From Alphaproteobacteria bacterium (lineage in GTDB: Bacteria; Pseudomonadota; Alphaproteobacteria; SHVZ01), in contig SHVZ01000038.1 in the NCBI GenBank assembly GCA_009694025.1, positions 1 to 33,886 of the forward strand: a stretch of 33,886 bases of DNA. The letters run 5' to 3'. Made by a program: the position numbers and the translations under genes. The notes under the pieces are model-generated. The model made no database searches. It had not been told where the DNA came from and saw nothing but the letters and a program-made list of their open reading frames with translations. Below, piece after piece: positions 23,813 through 32,015 of the stretch. Position 1 is the stretch's first letter. Each line of letters opens with the position of its first letter.

Positions 23813-26050
23813 CTACGGCTTCTTGCCGACGAAGATCCCGGAGGCGGCGTATTTTACCGCAGTGGTGCCGGGGGTATTGGAGACGTTGAACTGGCCGCCG
23901 GTCTCCTTCACCGGATCGCCGGCGCCGGAGAAGAACGAGCCCTGGGCCCTGCCGGTCAAGCCCGACCGCCCGGTGACGTCGAGGGTCGCCCCGTAGTCTC
24001 GGCCGTTCGTCGAGGAGATCGCCCCGGACAGGGTCATGCCATCGAAGTTGCTGATGGCCATGTTGCCCTGGCGGTTGGCGAAGTTGAACTGGGCGGAGAA
24101 ATTACCGGCGGCCAGATAGCGTGCCGTATCGTTGACCACCGTTCCCACCGCATGGCCGGAATAGCTGGCGCTGCCGGTCGTCGGCATGTCGGCCGGCGAC
24201 AGCATGGGGCCGGCGACCCAGTTGCCCATGTGCAGGTGATTGGTCTGAGTGACATTGTCTCGGCTCGGGGCGACGCCGACACCGCCCCACCAACCCCATT
24301 GCGCGAACTCGCACTGGCAAGCCTGGACACCGCCCGGCAGGCTGCCGCCGGCAAGGCCGCTCGATACCATGTAAAGCCGGGTCGAGTCGGCATTGACCGT
24401 GCGCCCGGATTCCGTGATCGTCACCGGCGCGACAGACTCGACGGCTGCAAGGCGGGAGCGATCGACATAGGTGCCGCGGCCCGGATCGGCGCCGAAGTTG
24501 AAGGCGATGCTCCCGGGGCCCTGTTGCGCGCTCTCCGATGTCATCTTGAACGTCGCGGCCAAGCGGCCGGTCGCCGCATCGGTGCCGACCGAGACGTTGT
24601 CCGGCCCTGCGATCTGGCCGTTCTGCCCCGCAAGCAGCGACGTCGTCGGATCGATCCGTCCGTCGGCACGCACTGAATCCGCGAAGGCGGTCGCGTAGCC
24701 GTTGAGCATTTGCGTCTCCCGGGCACCGACGGCCGGCGTCGAGGTCACTCGTTGGCCGGTCTGACGGTAGCCATAGGAGGCGTTGCCGCCGCCGAGCTGA
24801 GAGTCGGCGCCACTGCCGTTCTGCACGAAGCCGTCGGGCATACGTCCGGCGGCGAAACTGGTGATCGCTCCGGTTCCGTTCAAGGTCGAATTCGACGCTA
24901 TGCTGGTGGTGGTACGATCGGCGTTGGTACGCGAGGTTCCGCGGGTCGAGGCCAGCATTCCGGCGCCGTCGCCACCCTCTCCGGTGGTTACGACGACGAC
25001 CGAGCGCTGCCCGGTGCCCTGCCCGTCGATCGCGACCGACACCTGGACGCTCTTGACCGTGCCTGTCGGGCCGCTGGAGACGCCGTAGAACGGACTCGAC
25101 GAGCCGTTGCCGGCGCCGCCGGTCGCCTGCCCGCGTACGGTCGGAAGGCCGGAGCCGAGCGAGGGGTCCGGATCCAGCCGATAAGCCACGATCGCTCCCG
25201 CCGGCAGCGCCGCGTTAGTGAGGGCGTTCCTCTGGACCTGCTGCGTGGCGTCGCGGTTCGGCGGCGGGCCAGCCGGGCCCGGGCCCTGACCCTGAGGCCG
25301 CACGCCCGCCGGCGGCGGGGGCGGTTGGCCCGGCCCCTGCACCGGCATGCGGGCCGCGACCTGTGTTCCCGTCGGCTGCTGCGAAGCCCCGCCGCTCGCA
25401 TCGGCTCGTCCGTTCAACTGCTCGAGGTTCTGCTTGATCTGATCGGCGCTGGCCTTGGCCGGCGCCGTCGGTGCGGTGGTGCGGCTCTGGACCGTCGTGG
25501 TGAACCCGGGCCGCGCGATCCGCTCGACCGCGCCGGTCGCGGAGGTCACCGTCATCTCCGTGCCGAAGAGGAAGGTCGCGCGGGTGGCGCCGCTCACCGC
25601 ATCGATCGAGACGATTCCGATCCCGCCGCGGATGCCGATGGTCGCCGTCGGCGTGGTGATGGTGACCGGCTGGTTCTTGCTGAGCTTGCCGCCGACGAAG
25701 CGCAGCACGCCTTTCGCCGCGGTCGCCGCCAGCTTGCCGGTGCCGCTCGCCGGATCGAAGATGAACTCGTCGAGGACCAGGTCGGAGTCCGGTCCGACGG
25801 TGAAGGCCGAGCCGTCGAGGAACAGCATCTGCGCCTGGCCGCGCGCATCCGTCACCAGCCGCTCGCGATGGAAGACGTCGTTGCCGATCTGAAGCACTCG
25901 GCCAGCGGCCGCAGGGGGCGTTCCCGTCAGCTGCTGATTGACCGCGGCGGCGACGCCGACCTTGGTCTGAGTCGCGGGCGCCTGGGCCAACGCAGGCCCC
26001 GCCAATGCGGTCGAGGCGAGCAGAGCGAAGACGAGCGAGCTACGAAGCAT
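23813..26050 (-). CDS. Exported FecR-domain protein with C-terminal TbpB-like barrel
   Basis: 745 aa. Sec signal peptide 1-22 (cut after ALA, no lipobox). FecR domain about 45-150 (VLQIGNDVFHRERLVTDARG, DGSAFTVGPDSDLVLDEFIF, TITTPTATIGIRGG). A low-complexity linker rich in Pro, Gly and Gln follows at 195-275, then a repetitive Ser/Thr/Gly middle with beta-strand character. A Cys/Trp cluster, CQCEFAQWGWWGG, is at 578-590. Residues about 620-745 read as a TbpB-type beta-barrel: YSGHAVGTVVN, FSAQFNFANRQGNMAISNFDG, GSFFSGAGDPVKETGGQFNVS, and AASGIFVGKKP at the end. That last domain is what Slam-type translocators recognise. The ATG at 26050 has AGGGAGG. No TonB receptor or ECF sigma factor is nearby, so classic FecIRA signalling is unlikely. 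Confidence 0.82.
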   Translation of the reverse strand: MLRSSLVFALLASTALAGPALAQAPATQTKVGVAAAVNQQLTGTPPAAAGRVLQIGNDVFHRERLVTDARGQAQMLFLDGSAFTVGPDSDLVLDEFIFDPASGTGKLAATAAKGVLRFVGGKLSKNQPVTITTPTATIGIRGGIGIVSIDAVSGATRATFLFGTEMTVTSATGAVERIARPGFTTTVQSRTTAPTAPAKASADQIKQNLEQLNGRADASGGASQQPTGTQVAARMPVQGPGQPPPPPAGVRPQGQGPGPAGPPPNRDATQQVQRNALTNAALPAGAIVAYRLDPDPSLGSGLPTVRGQATGGAGNGSSSPFYGVSSGPTGTVKSVQVSVAIDGQGTGQRSVVVVTTGEGGDGAGMLASTRGTSRTNADRTTTSIASNSTLNGTGAITSFAAGRMPDGFVQNGSGADSQLGGGNASYGYRQTGQRVTSTPAVGARETQMLNGYATAFADSVRADGRIDPTTSLLAGQNGQIAGPDNVSVGTDAATGRLAATFKMTSESAQQGPGSIAFNFGADPGRGTYVDRSRLAAVESVAPVTITESGRTVNADSTRLYMVSSGLAGGSLPGGVQACQCEFAQWGWWGGVGVAPSRDNVTQTNHLHMGNWVAGPMLSPADMPTTGSASYSGHAVGTVVNDTARYLAAGNFSAQFNFANRQGNMAISNFDGMTLSGAISSTNGRDYGATLDVTGRSGLTGRAQGSFFSGAGDPVKETGGQFNVSNTPGTTAVKYAASGIFVGKKP

Positions 26051-26075
26051 GGCAACCTCCCTACACCCCGATTGC

Positions 26076-26081
26076 AGGCTA
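26076..26081 (-). promoter_or_regulatory. Candidate -10 element of the fecR-domain/cyclase operon
   Basis: TAGCCT on the minus strand keeps the T-A-n-n-n-T core of a -10 hexamer. A start site near 26069 would place the nearer CRP-type palindrome at about -41.5, the class II activator position, and the farther one at about -64.5. Inference from spacing only. Confidence 0.35.
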
Positions 26082-26102
26082 GTCGGGATGTGCGCCCGGT
26101 GA

Positions 26103-26118
26103 AGTGACAGGGCTCACA
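26103..26118. promoter_or_regulatory. CRP-type site, proximal
   Basis: AGTGA-CAGGGC-TCACA: nine of ten positions match TGTGA-N6-TCACA. Its centre is 23 bp from that of the perfect distal site, about two helical turns, placing both on nearly the same DNA face. It lies 53 bp upstream of the fecR-domain gene start. Confidence 0.55.
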
Positions 26119-26125
26119 ACGACTC

Positions 26126-26141
26126 TGTGACGACGCTCACA
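26126..26141. promoter_or_regulatory. CRP-type site, distal (perfect consensus)
   Basis: TGTGA-CGACGC-TCACA matches the CRP consensus TGTGA-N6-TCACA at all ten defined positions. At this base composition fewer than 0.01 such sites are expected by chance in a window this size. It sits just past the stop of the Slam-like gene and upstream of the operon that encodes an adenylate cyclase. Confidence 0.65.
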
Positions 26142-26142
26142 C

Positions 26143-27954
26143 TTAGAAGGTATATCCGAGGCCGATTGTGCCGCTCGTGTTGGTATACGTGAAGTTCGCG
26201 ATCGCGGATCTCACCCATTGCTGCTGGAGCTGCAGGCTGATCGACCACCTGCCGAGAACCCGGACGGAGAGCCCGGCCCCGACGGACCATTCGCGATCGT
26301 ATCGGGTCGTGGCGGGATCGATGGTCGTATCGACGCCGTCGTAGTAGCGCAGCGTCCTGCCGCCGCTGAGGCTCGCGACCCAGGGCTGCTCGGTGATGGC
26401 GAACGGTGCCTTGAACTGGCGGTAATAGGCGAGATCGAACGCGTATTCGAGATAGCGTTCGGACTCGGCCCGGGTGTTGGCGAAGGTAACCCCGCCGCCG
26501 GCCCGCACCTGGTCGGTGGCGCCGAGCGCGTAGCGGAGCCCAAGCCGGCCACCATGTTCCCAGCCATCTTTATCTGCCGCCGTCGGACGCGCCTCGGAAA
26601 CATGGAAGCGGCGGAACCGCGACTTGAGGTCGGCGTCGAGGCCGAAGGCCGCGGTGACCGGGAGGTCGACCGCGACGCCGCCGCCGAAGCTGACGAAGTA
26701 GCGGGCGTCGTCCAGCGTCACCAGGCTGCCGAGCGCATAAGGCCGGAGGTTCCAGCCGTCCTCGCCGCCGAAGCGAAGGCGCGGTCCGAGGTCGACCTGA
26801 GCCACCTGCAGGTCGAGCGAGGAGATGTCGAGCTGGCGGGTGCCGTAGAGCTGCAGCCCGGTCTCGATGGTGTCGCGGTCCTGGGTGCCGAGGTCATAGG
26901 CGAAGGTCAATCCGGCCTGGACGTAGCCGTTCCAGTCGGAACGCTGCAGCGAGGTCGAGTCCAGGGTCGCATCCAGGCCGAACAGCTTGACTACGCCGGC
27001 GCTGTTGGCGGCATTGGCGTTCGATTGCCAGCGCACGCCGGTCTGGACCGAGACGCCGAAGGTGGTGGCCGAGAGGCGCTTGTCGATCTCCGCCATGTTC
27101 GTCTGGGTCGAGGCCCGGACATCGGCAGGCAGGTCCGGCGCCCGCGCCACGTCCTCGAAGTAACCACGGGCGACCTGATACGAGCCCAGCCGCATGTAGA
27201 GGAGACCGAGCTCGTACCGGATGCGCGGCAGGTCCGGGTTGAAGATGAGCAGCCGCTCGAAGGCCGAGACCGCGCCTTCAAGGTCGCCCGCCGCCATGGC
27301 GAGCTCGGCGAAGCGGAAGGTGAGATCGAGATTGGCCGGGTCGGCCATCATCGCCCGGAAGGCGCTGTCATAGTCGGTCGGAAGCGGGCCCGCAGGACGG
27401 GGGGCCGCTTGCGCCACCTGGGGCGCAGCCGGCGGCACCGTCGACGTCGCGGTCCCACTGCTGGACGCAAGCTGCCGCCAGCCGGCGCCCGGTCCGGCCA
27501 GCGCCCAGGCGCCCTTGCCCGGGACCCGGGTCGTGCGGCTCGAATCCTCGGTCATGTCCACGACCAGGCGATAGAGCGGCCGCCCGTCGTCCTCAGCGAT
27601 GGGAAAGGCCCGAACCGACTCAGGCGCTTTGGCGAGACGGAGCAAGACGACGGTTTCGTCGGCGGAGTCCGGGTCGATGGCGACTGCCTGGATCAGGCCC
27701 GCCCGGTCGGGCCTGCGCCCACCGAATTGGCGCGGATGTCTGCCCTGGTTGGGCACGACGATGGCGAGCGAGCGAGCGTCGGGCGCGAGCAGCACCTGGT
27801 AGGGCGCCTCCTCGACCAGATCGAGAACCGCCCGGGTCATTCCGGGGTGAACGCCGAGGCGGAGGCCCGGAATCTGCGCGGACGCTGGCATCGACAGACC
27901 CGCGGCAACCGCCAGAAATCCGATCGCGCGAAGCCGCCACCCGTCACCGATCAC
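26143..27954 (-). CDS. Slam-like outer-membrane protein: AMIN-like, TPR and beta-barrel domains
   Basis: 603 aa from a GTG at 27954 preceded by a strong GGAGGGGGAG; an ATG at 28002 is in frame but has no ribosome site. Signal peptide 1-26 (cut after ASA). Residues about 31-135 look like an AMIN domain (TRAVLDLVEEAPYQVLL, LYRLVVDMTED). A Pro/Ala linker follows, then TPR-type helices about 195-295 (FRFAELAMAAGDLEGAVSAF, IRYELGLLYMRLGSYQVARG). Residues 298-603 form an outer-membrane barrel of alternating strands that ends in phenylalanine (GLGYTF); VSVQTGVRWQSNANAA resembles the first strand of DUF560/SlipAM barrels. TPR plus a 300-residue barrel is the Slam (type XI secretion) layout; the AMIN-like part is extra. 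It likely moves the downstream barrel-bearing FecR protein across the outer membrane (inference). Confidence 0.75.
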   Translation of the reverse strand: MIGDGWRLRAIGFLAVAAGLSMPASAQIPGLRLGVHPGMTRAVLDLVEEAPYQVLLAPDARSLAIVVPNQGRHPRQFGGRRPDRAGLIQAVAIDPDSADETVVLLRLAKAPESVRAFPIAEDDGRPLYRLVVDMTEDSSRTTRVPGKGAWALAGPGAGWRQLASSSGTATSTVPPAAPQVAQAAPRPAGPLPTDYDSAFRAMMADPANLDLTFRFAELAMAAGDLEGAVSAFERLLIFNPDLPRIRYELGLLYMRLGSYQVARGYFEDVARAPDLPADVRASTQTNMAEIDKRLSATTFGVSVQTGVRWQSNANAANSAGVVKLFGLDATLDSTSLQRSDWNGYVQAGLTFAYDLGTQDRDTIETGLQLYGTRQLDISSLDLQVAQVDLGPRLRFGGEDGWNLRPYALGSLVTLDDARYFVSFGGGVAVDLPVTAAFGLDADLKSRFRRFHVSEARPTAADKDGWEHGGRLGLRYALGATDQVRAGGGVTFANTRAESERYLEYAFDLAYYRQFKAPFAITEQPWVASLSGGRTLRYYDGVDTTIDPATTRYDREWSVGAGLSVRVLGRWSISLQLQQQWVRSAIANFTYTNTSGTIGLGYTF

Positions 27955-27972
27955 GCAAGCTCCCCCTCCGCG

Positions 27973-27988
27973 TGTGACCGCTCGCACC
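27973..27988. promoter_or_regulatory. Weaker CRP-like site before the Slam-like gene
   Basis: TGTGA-CCGCTC-GCACC on the plus strand (GGTGC-GAGCGG-TCACA on the minus) matches eight of ten consensus positions. It lies 19-34 bp before the GTG start. An extended -10-like TGGTATATG (28008-28000, minus) is just upstream, so the site would fall downstream of the predicted start point and could repress. Low certainty. Confidence 0.3.
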
Positions 27989-28032
27989 CCTAAACCCTTC
28001 ATATACCAGAGAGAGCGGGTTCCTTCTACGGC

Positions 28033-29031
28033 TCAGGCCGCAGCCTGGGCGGATTCCGGAGGGACCAGGTGGCAGGCGGTCATGTGCCCCGCCGGTGCCA
28101 CCTGAATCAGGGGCGGCTCGACCTTCCGGCACACATCCTGGGCGAGCGGGCAGCGGGTGTGGAAGCGGCAGCCCGTCGGCGGATTGATCGAGCTCGGCAC
28201 GTCGCCCTTGAGGACAACCCGCTCCCGCCGGCCCCTCGCCTTCGGCACGGGGATCGCCGAGAGCAGCGCCTGGGTATAGGGGTGCCACGGCTGGGTGTAG
28301 AGCTGCCGCTTCGGCGCGATCTCGACGATCTTGCCGAGATACATCACCGCCACCCGGTCGGAGATGTGCCGGACCACGCCGAGGTCATGGGAAATGAAGA
28401 GGTAGGTGAGCTTGAACTCGGCCTGCAGGTCCTGCAGCAGGTTGACGACCTGGGCCTGGATCGACACATCGAGGGCGGAGACCGGCTCGTCGCAGATGAT
28501 CAGCTTGGGATTGAGCGCGAGCGCACGCGCGATGCCGATCCGCTGACGCTGGCCGCCGGAGAATTCGTGCGGGTAGCGGTCGGCGTGGAACGACGCGAGA
28601 CCGACCAGGCCCAGGAGCTCGATGACCCGCTTCTTTACCGCTGCCCCGAACCTCTCGCCGTGGATCATCATCGGCTCGGCGACGATCTCCTCGACGCTGA
28701 GGCGCGGATTGAGGCTGCCAAACGGGTCCTGGAAGATGATCTGCATCTCGCGCCGGAGCGGCCGCATCTCCGCCGGCGGTAGCCCGACGATGTCGCGACC
28801 GTTGATCAGGATCCGTCCCTGGGTCGGCTCGATCAGCCGAAGGACGAGGCGTCCGGTAGTGGTCTTGCCGCAGCCGGACTCGCCGACGAGGCCCAACGTT
28901 TCGCCGGCGTCGATGGTGAAGGAGACGTCCTCGACCGCCCTGACCGCGCCGACGCGGCGGGGAACGATGAACCCCTTGAAGATCGGGAAATGCTTGGTGA
29001 GGCCCTGGACCTCGAGCAGCGGGGTCCTCAT
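28033..29031 (-). CDS. Peptide ABC transporter ATPase, DppF/OppF-like
   Basis: Second ATPase of a dipeptide/oligopeptide-type importer, on the cytoplasmic face. 332 aa. Walker [11 protein letters not shown]-loop [12 protein letters not shown], signature [15 protein letters not shown], Walker [14 protein letters not shown]-loop ISHD. The C-terminal oligo_HPY region has the clustered cysteines typical of these ATPases ([16 protein letters not shown]). The ATG at 29031 overlaps the preceding ATPase gene stop as ATGA. Last gene of the transporter operon; the Slam-like gene begins 78 bp downstream on the same strand. Confidence 0.93.
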   Translation of the reverse strand: MRTPLLEVQGLTKHFPIFKGFIVPRRVGAVRAVEDVSFTIDAGETLGLVGESGCGKTTTGRLVLRLIEPTQGRILINGRDIVGLPPAEMRPLRREMQIIFQDPFGSLNPRLSVEEIVAEPMMIHGERFGAAVKKRVIELLGLVGLASFHADRYPHEFSGGQRQRIGIARALALNPKLIICDEPVSALDVSIQAQVVNLLQDLQAEFKLTYLFISHDLGVVRHISDRVAVMYLGKIVEIAPKRQLYTQPWHPYTQALLSAIPVPKARGRRERVVLKGDVPSSINPPTGCRFHTRCPLAQDVCRKVEPPLIQVAPAGHMTACHLVPPESAQAAA

Positions 29032-30050
29032 CTCACCCCCGCCATAGCCGGCGGCGCCGCGGCGCCGCGGCGATAGCCGGTGTGCCGGATGCAGGCGGCG
29101 AGATGGCTCTGCGCCACCGGAACCAGCGGCGGCGGGCCAGCCGCGCATTCGTCGCGCGCATAGGTGCAGCGCGGCTGGAACCGGCAGCCCGGCGGCAGCT
29201 CATGCGGGTTCGGCAGCGTTCCGGGGATGGCGGTCAGGCGAAGCACGTCCGCCTCGATGTCCGGGATGCTGGAGAGCAGTCCCTCGGTATAGGGGTGGGA
29301 GGGCCGATCGAAAACCCCCTCGACGCTGGCATGCTCGACGGTGCGGCCGGCATACATGACCAGGACCCGATCGGCGAACTCCGCCACCACCCCCAGATTG
29401 TGGGTGATGATGATGACGGCCATTCGGAATTCCTCCTGTAGCTGCCTCAGGAGATCGAGGATCTGCGCCTGGATGGTGACGTCGAGTGCGGTCGTCGGCT
29501 CGTCGGCGAGCAGCAGCTTCGGACCGCAGGAAAGCGCCATCGCGATCATCACCCGCTGGCGCATGCCGCCGGAGAGCTGATGCGGATAGTCCTCGAGCCG
29601 CCGCTCAGGCGACGAGATGCCGACCTTGTGCAACATCTCGATGGCACGGCCCCTCGCCGCCGCCATGCCGACGCGCTCGTGCCAGCGAACCGCCTCGGTG
29701 AGCTGATCGCCGATGGTGAACACGGGATTGAGCGAGGTCATCGGCTCCTGGAAGATCATCGAGATGGCGCCGCCGCGGATCTTCCGCATGTCGGTCCGCG
29801 ACTTCTTCAGAAGATCTGAGTCCTCGAACAGAATCTCGCCGGCGACGACGCGGCCCGGCGGCGTCGGCAGCAGGCCCATGATCGAGAGAGCGGTAACGCT
29901 CTTGCCGGATCCGGACTCGCCGACGATGCCAAGAACCTCGCCGGCGCGAAGATCGAAGGAAAGATCGTCGACCGCCGTCGCCGGCCCCTGGTCGGTGCCG
30001 AACTCGATCCTGAGCCCGCGCACGGACAACAGCGGAGGTGTCGAAGCCAT
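29028..30050 (-). CDS. Peptide ABC transporter ATPase, DppD/OppD-like
   Basis: First ATPase of the importer. 340 aa. Walker [11 protein letters not shown]-loop [20 protein letters not shown], signature [15 protein letters not shown], Walker [14 protein letters not shown]-loop ITHN. C-terminal oligo_HPY region with [16 protein letters not shown]. The ATG at 30050 is 8 bp past the permease stop; a TTG at 30062 in frame is less likely. Coupled to the second ATPase by ATGA. Confidence 0.93.
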   Translation of the reverse strand: MASTPPLLSVRGLRIEFGTDQGPATAVDDLSFDLRAGEVLGIVGESGSGKSVTALSIMGLLPTPPGRVVAGEILFEDSDLLKKSRTDMRKIRGGAISMIFQEPMTSLNPVFTIGDQLTEAVRWHERVGMAAARGRAIEMLHKVGISSPERRLEDYPHQLSGGMRQRVMIAMALSCGPKLLLADEPTTALDVTIQAQILDLLRQLQEEFRMAVIIITHNLGVVAEFADRVLVMYAGRTVEHASVEGVFDRPSHPYTEGLLSSIPDIEADVLRLTAIPGTLPNPHELPPGCRFQPRCTYARDECAAGPPPLVPVAQSHLAACIRHTGYRRGAAAPPAMAGVR

Positions 30051-30058
30051 GCCCACGA

Positions 30059-30955
30059 TCAATCCTGCGAGATCTTGAGGCGCGGATCGAGCACGTCGCG
30101 AAGCCCGTCGCCGAGAAGATTGAGGCTGAGCACCGTGACGGCGAGCGCGAGGCCCGGGATCAGGGTGATCCAGGCAGCGTCCCGGATGTATTGCCGGCCT
30201 TCGGCGATCATGTTACCCCAGGTCGGGGTCGGCGGCGGCGAGCCCAATCCAAGGAAGCTCAAGGTCGCCTCGGTCACCACGGCAAAGGCGAAGACGAAGG
30301 TGAGCTGGACGATCAGCGGCGCCATGCAGTTGGGGAGCACGTGCTTCCTCAGGATGCGTAAATTCCCCGCCCCCATCGCCATTGCCGCCTGCACGAACTC
30401 CAGCTCGCGGACGACCAGGACGGAGGCGCGGACGATGCGCGCGGTCCTGGGAATGTAGACCGCGGCGAGCGCGATCGCCGCGGTCAGGCTCGACGGTCCA
30501 AGGGCGGCGGCGATGCCGAGCGCCAGGAGAACCGGCGGGAAAGCCATGAGCGCGTCGGTCACCCGCATCAGGATGTTGTCGAGGCGCTTGAAGTAGCCGG
30601 ATGCGGCGCCCAGCGCCACGCCGAAGACCGCGTTCATGATGACGACCGCGAGCCCGATGGCGAGAGAGAGACGCGCGCCATAGACGATACGCGAGAGTTG
30701 GCTTCGGCCCAGATTGTCGGTGCCGAACCAGTGCTCGGCGCTCGGCGGACGGAAGCGAAAGCGGACGGCCATTCGCGAGGGATCGCTCGGCGCGATGAAG
30801 TCGGCAAGGATCGCAACCAGCGAGATGATCAGGAAGAGTCCGGCCCCGACGACGAAGGCCTTGTGCCGGATGAGCCGGCGGAGGACCGGATTGCGCTGCA
30901 GGAAGCTTCGCTTCCTGGTCCCCGCTACCGTCGCTGCGTCAACTGCCGTGGTCAT
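30059..30955 (-). CDS. Peptide ABC transporter permease, DppC/OppC-like
   Basis: Inner-membrane permease, 298 aa, with an N-terminal helix (about 34-55) preceded by a basic tail, and five further helices. Family marks: [24 protein letters not shown], and the EAA coupling motif region [47 protein letters not shown]. Its ATG overlaps the end of the dppB-like gene by 17 bp. Confidence 0.93.
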   Translation of the reverse strand: MTTAVDAATVAGTRKRSFLQRNPVLRRLIRHKAFVVGAGLFLIISLVAILADFIAPSDPSRMAVRFRFRPPSAEHWFGTDNLGRSQLSRIVYGARLSLAIGLAVVIMNAVFGVALGAASGYFKRLDNILMRVTDALMAFPPVLLALGIAAALGPSSLTAAIALAAVYIPRTARIVRASVLVVRELEFVQAAMAMGAGNLRILRKHVLPNCMAPLIVQLTFVFAFAVVTEATLSFLGLGSPPPTPTWGNMIAEGRQYIRDAAWITLIPGLALAVTVLSLNLLGDGLRDVLDPRLKISQD

Positions 30956-31892
30956 AGCGTACCCTGGGGTCGAAATACGCGTAGAGCACGTCGACCAGGA
31001 TGTTCAGCATCAGGAGCGACCAGGCAACCAACAGAAGGCCGCCCTGGATCATCGGATAGTCGCGCCGGAGCACCGCCGATCCGAGCAGCGATCCGACACC
31101 CGGCACCGAGAACACCGACTCGATCACCAGCGACCCGGAGAGCAGCACGCTGAAGATGATGCCGATGACCGTGATGACGGGAATCATCACGTTCTTGAAA
31201 GCGTGCTTGCCGATCACGACGAACTCGGGAAGGCCCTTGGCACGGGCGGTGCGGATGTAGTCCTGCTTGAGCACCTCCAGCATCGTCGACCGGGTGATGC
31301 GCGCGAGCAAGCCGATCTGCAGCAGAGCCAGCGACACCGCCGGCATGGTCGCAGTCGCGAACCAGCCGCCAAAGCTCTCTTGCCAGGGAACGTAGCCGCC
31401 TGTCGGCAACCAACCGAGATGGACCGAGAACAGGATGATGAACATCAGGCCGAGCCAGAAGTTCGGGATCGACACCCCGAGGAGCGCGAAGACCATGGCA
31501 CCCTGATCGGCCCAGCTGTTGCGGTTGAGCGCGGCGACCACCCCGCAGGCGATGCCGAAGAAGAGGGTCAGTACCATCGAATAGAACGCGATCGACAGCG
31601 ATACCGGGATGCGCTCGATCGTTGCCTGCAGCACCGGCTTGCCGAGCAGGAGCGAGGTGCCGAGGTCGCCCTGGACCAAGCCGATGTAGAATTTCCAGAT
31701 CTGAACGTGGAAGGGCTGGTCAAGGCCGAGATTGGCGCGGATGACGTCGAGCTCGGCCGGGGTCGCCGTCGGCCCGCCGATGAGGATCGCCGGATCGCCG
31801 GGCACCAGCTTCATGATCCCGAACGAGATGACGCTGACCAGGATCAGCACGGGGATCGACTGGATCAGCCGCGCGACGATGTAACGACCCAT
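30939..31892 (-). CDS. Peptide ABC transporter permease, DppB/OppB-like
   Basis: Inner-membrane permease, 317 aa, six helices. It starts MGRYIVARLIQSIPVLILV at the ATG at 31892 (GGGAG upstream); an in-frame TTG at 31904 is not favoured. Family marks: VPGDPAILIGG, LGLDQPFHVQIWKFYIGLVQGDLGTSL, IPNFWLGL, EAA motif region YIRTARAKGLPEFVVIGKHAFKN, and SVPGVGSLLGSAVLRRDYPMIQG. It pairs with the C-type permease to form the channel. Separated from the binding-protein gene by a strong hairpin. Confidence 0.93.
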   Translation of the reverse strand: MGRYIVARLIQSIPVLILVSVISFGIMKLVPGDPAILIGGPTATPAELDVIRANLGLDQPFHVQIWKFYIGLVQGDLGTSLLLGKPVLQATIERIPVSLSIAFYSMVLTLFFGIACGVVAALNRNSWADQGAMVFALLGVSIPNFWLGLMFIILFSVHLGWLPTGGYVPWQESFGGWFATATMPAVSLALLQIGLLARITRSTMLEVLKQDYIRTARAKGLPEFVVIGKHAFKNVMIPVITVIGIIFSVLLSGSLVIESVFSVPGVGSLLGSAVLRRDYPMIQGGLLLVAWSLLMLNILVDVLYAYFDPRVRYDHGS

Positions 31893-31970
31893 CCCTGCTC
31901 CCAAGCTCCCCGGGCTCGGCGTTGGCCCGCCGATGCCTCATCCAGTCTATAGCACTATCCGGATACGGAA

Positions 31971-31996
31971 AGCGGGCGGCCGATTGGCCGCCCGCT
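31971..31996 (-). terminator. Hairpin between binding-protein gene and permease genes
   Basis: AGCGGGCGGCC and GGCCGCCCGCT form a perfect 11-bp stem with a 4-nt loop, followed on the minus strand by TTTCC. It lies 20 bp after the binding-protein stop and 79 bp before the permease start, a classic place for a partial terminator or RNA stabiliser that raises binding-protein levels over the membrane components. Confidence 0.7.
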
Positions 31997-32015
31997 CCTT
32001 CGACGTCCCGTCAGG

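Noticed and set aside
23813-26050. Classical FecR anti-sigma signalling (FecI-FecR-FecA)
   Set aside because: The protein has a cleavable signal peptide, not an inner-membrane anchor with a cytoplasmic anti-sigma domain, and no ECF sigma factor or TonB receptor gene is present.
26218-27993. 591-codon open frame on the plus strand opposite the Slam-like gene
   Set aside because: No recognisable domain and antisense-type composition; the minus strand has a signal peptide, TPRs and a barrel.
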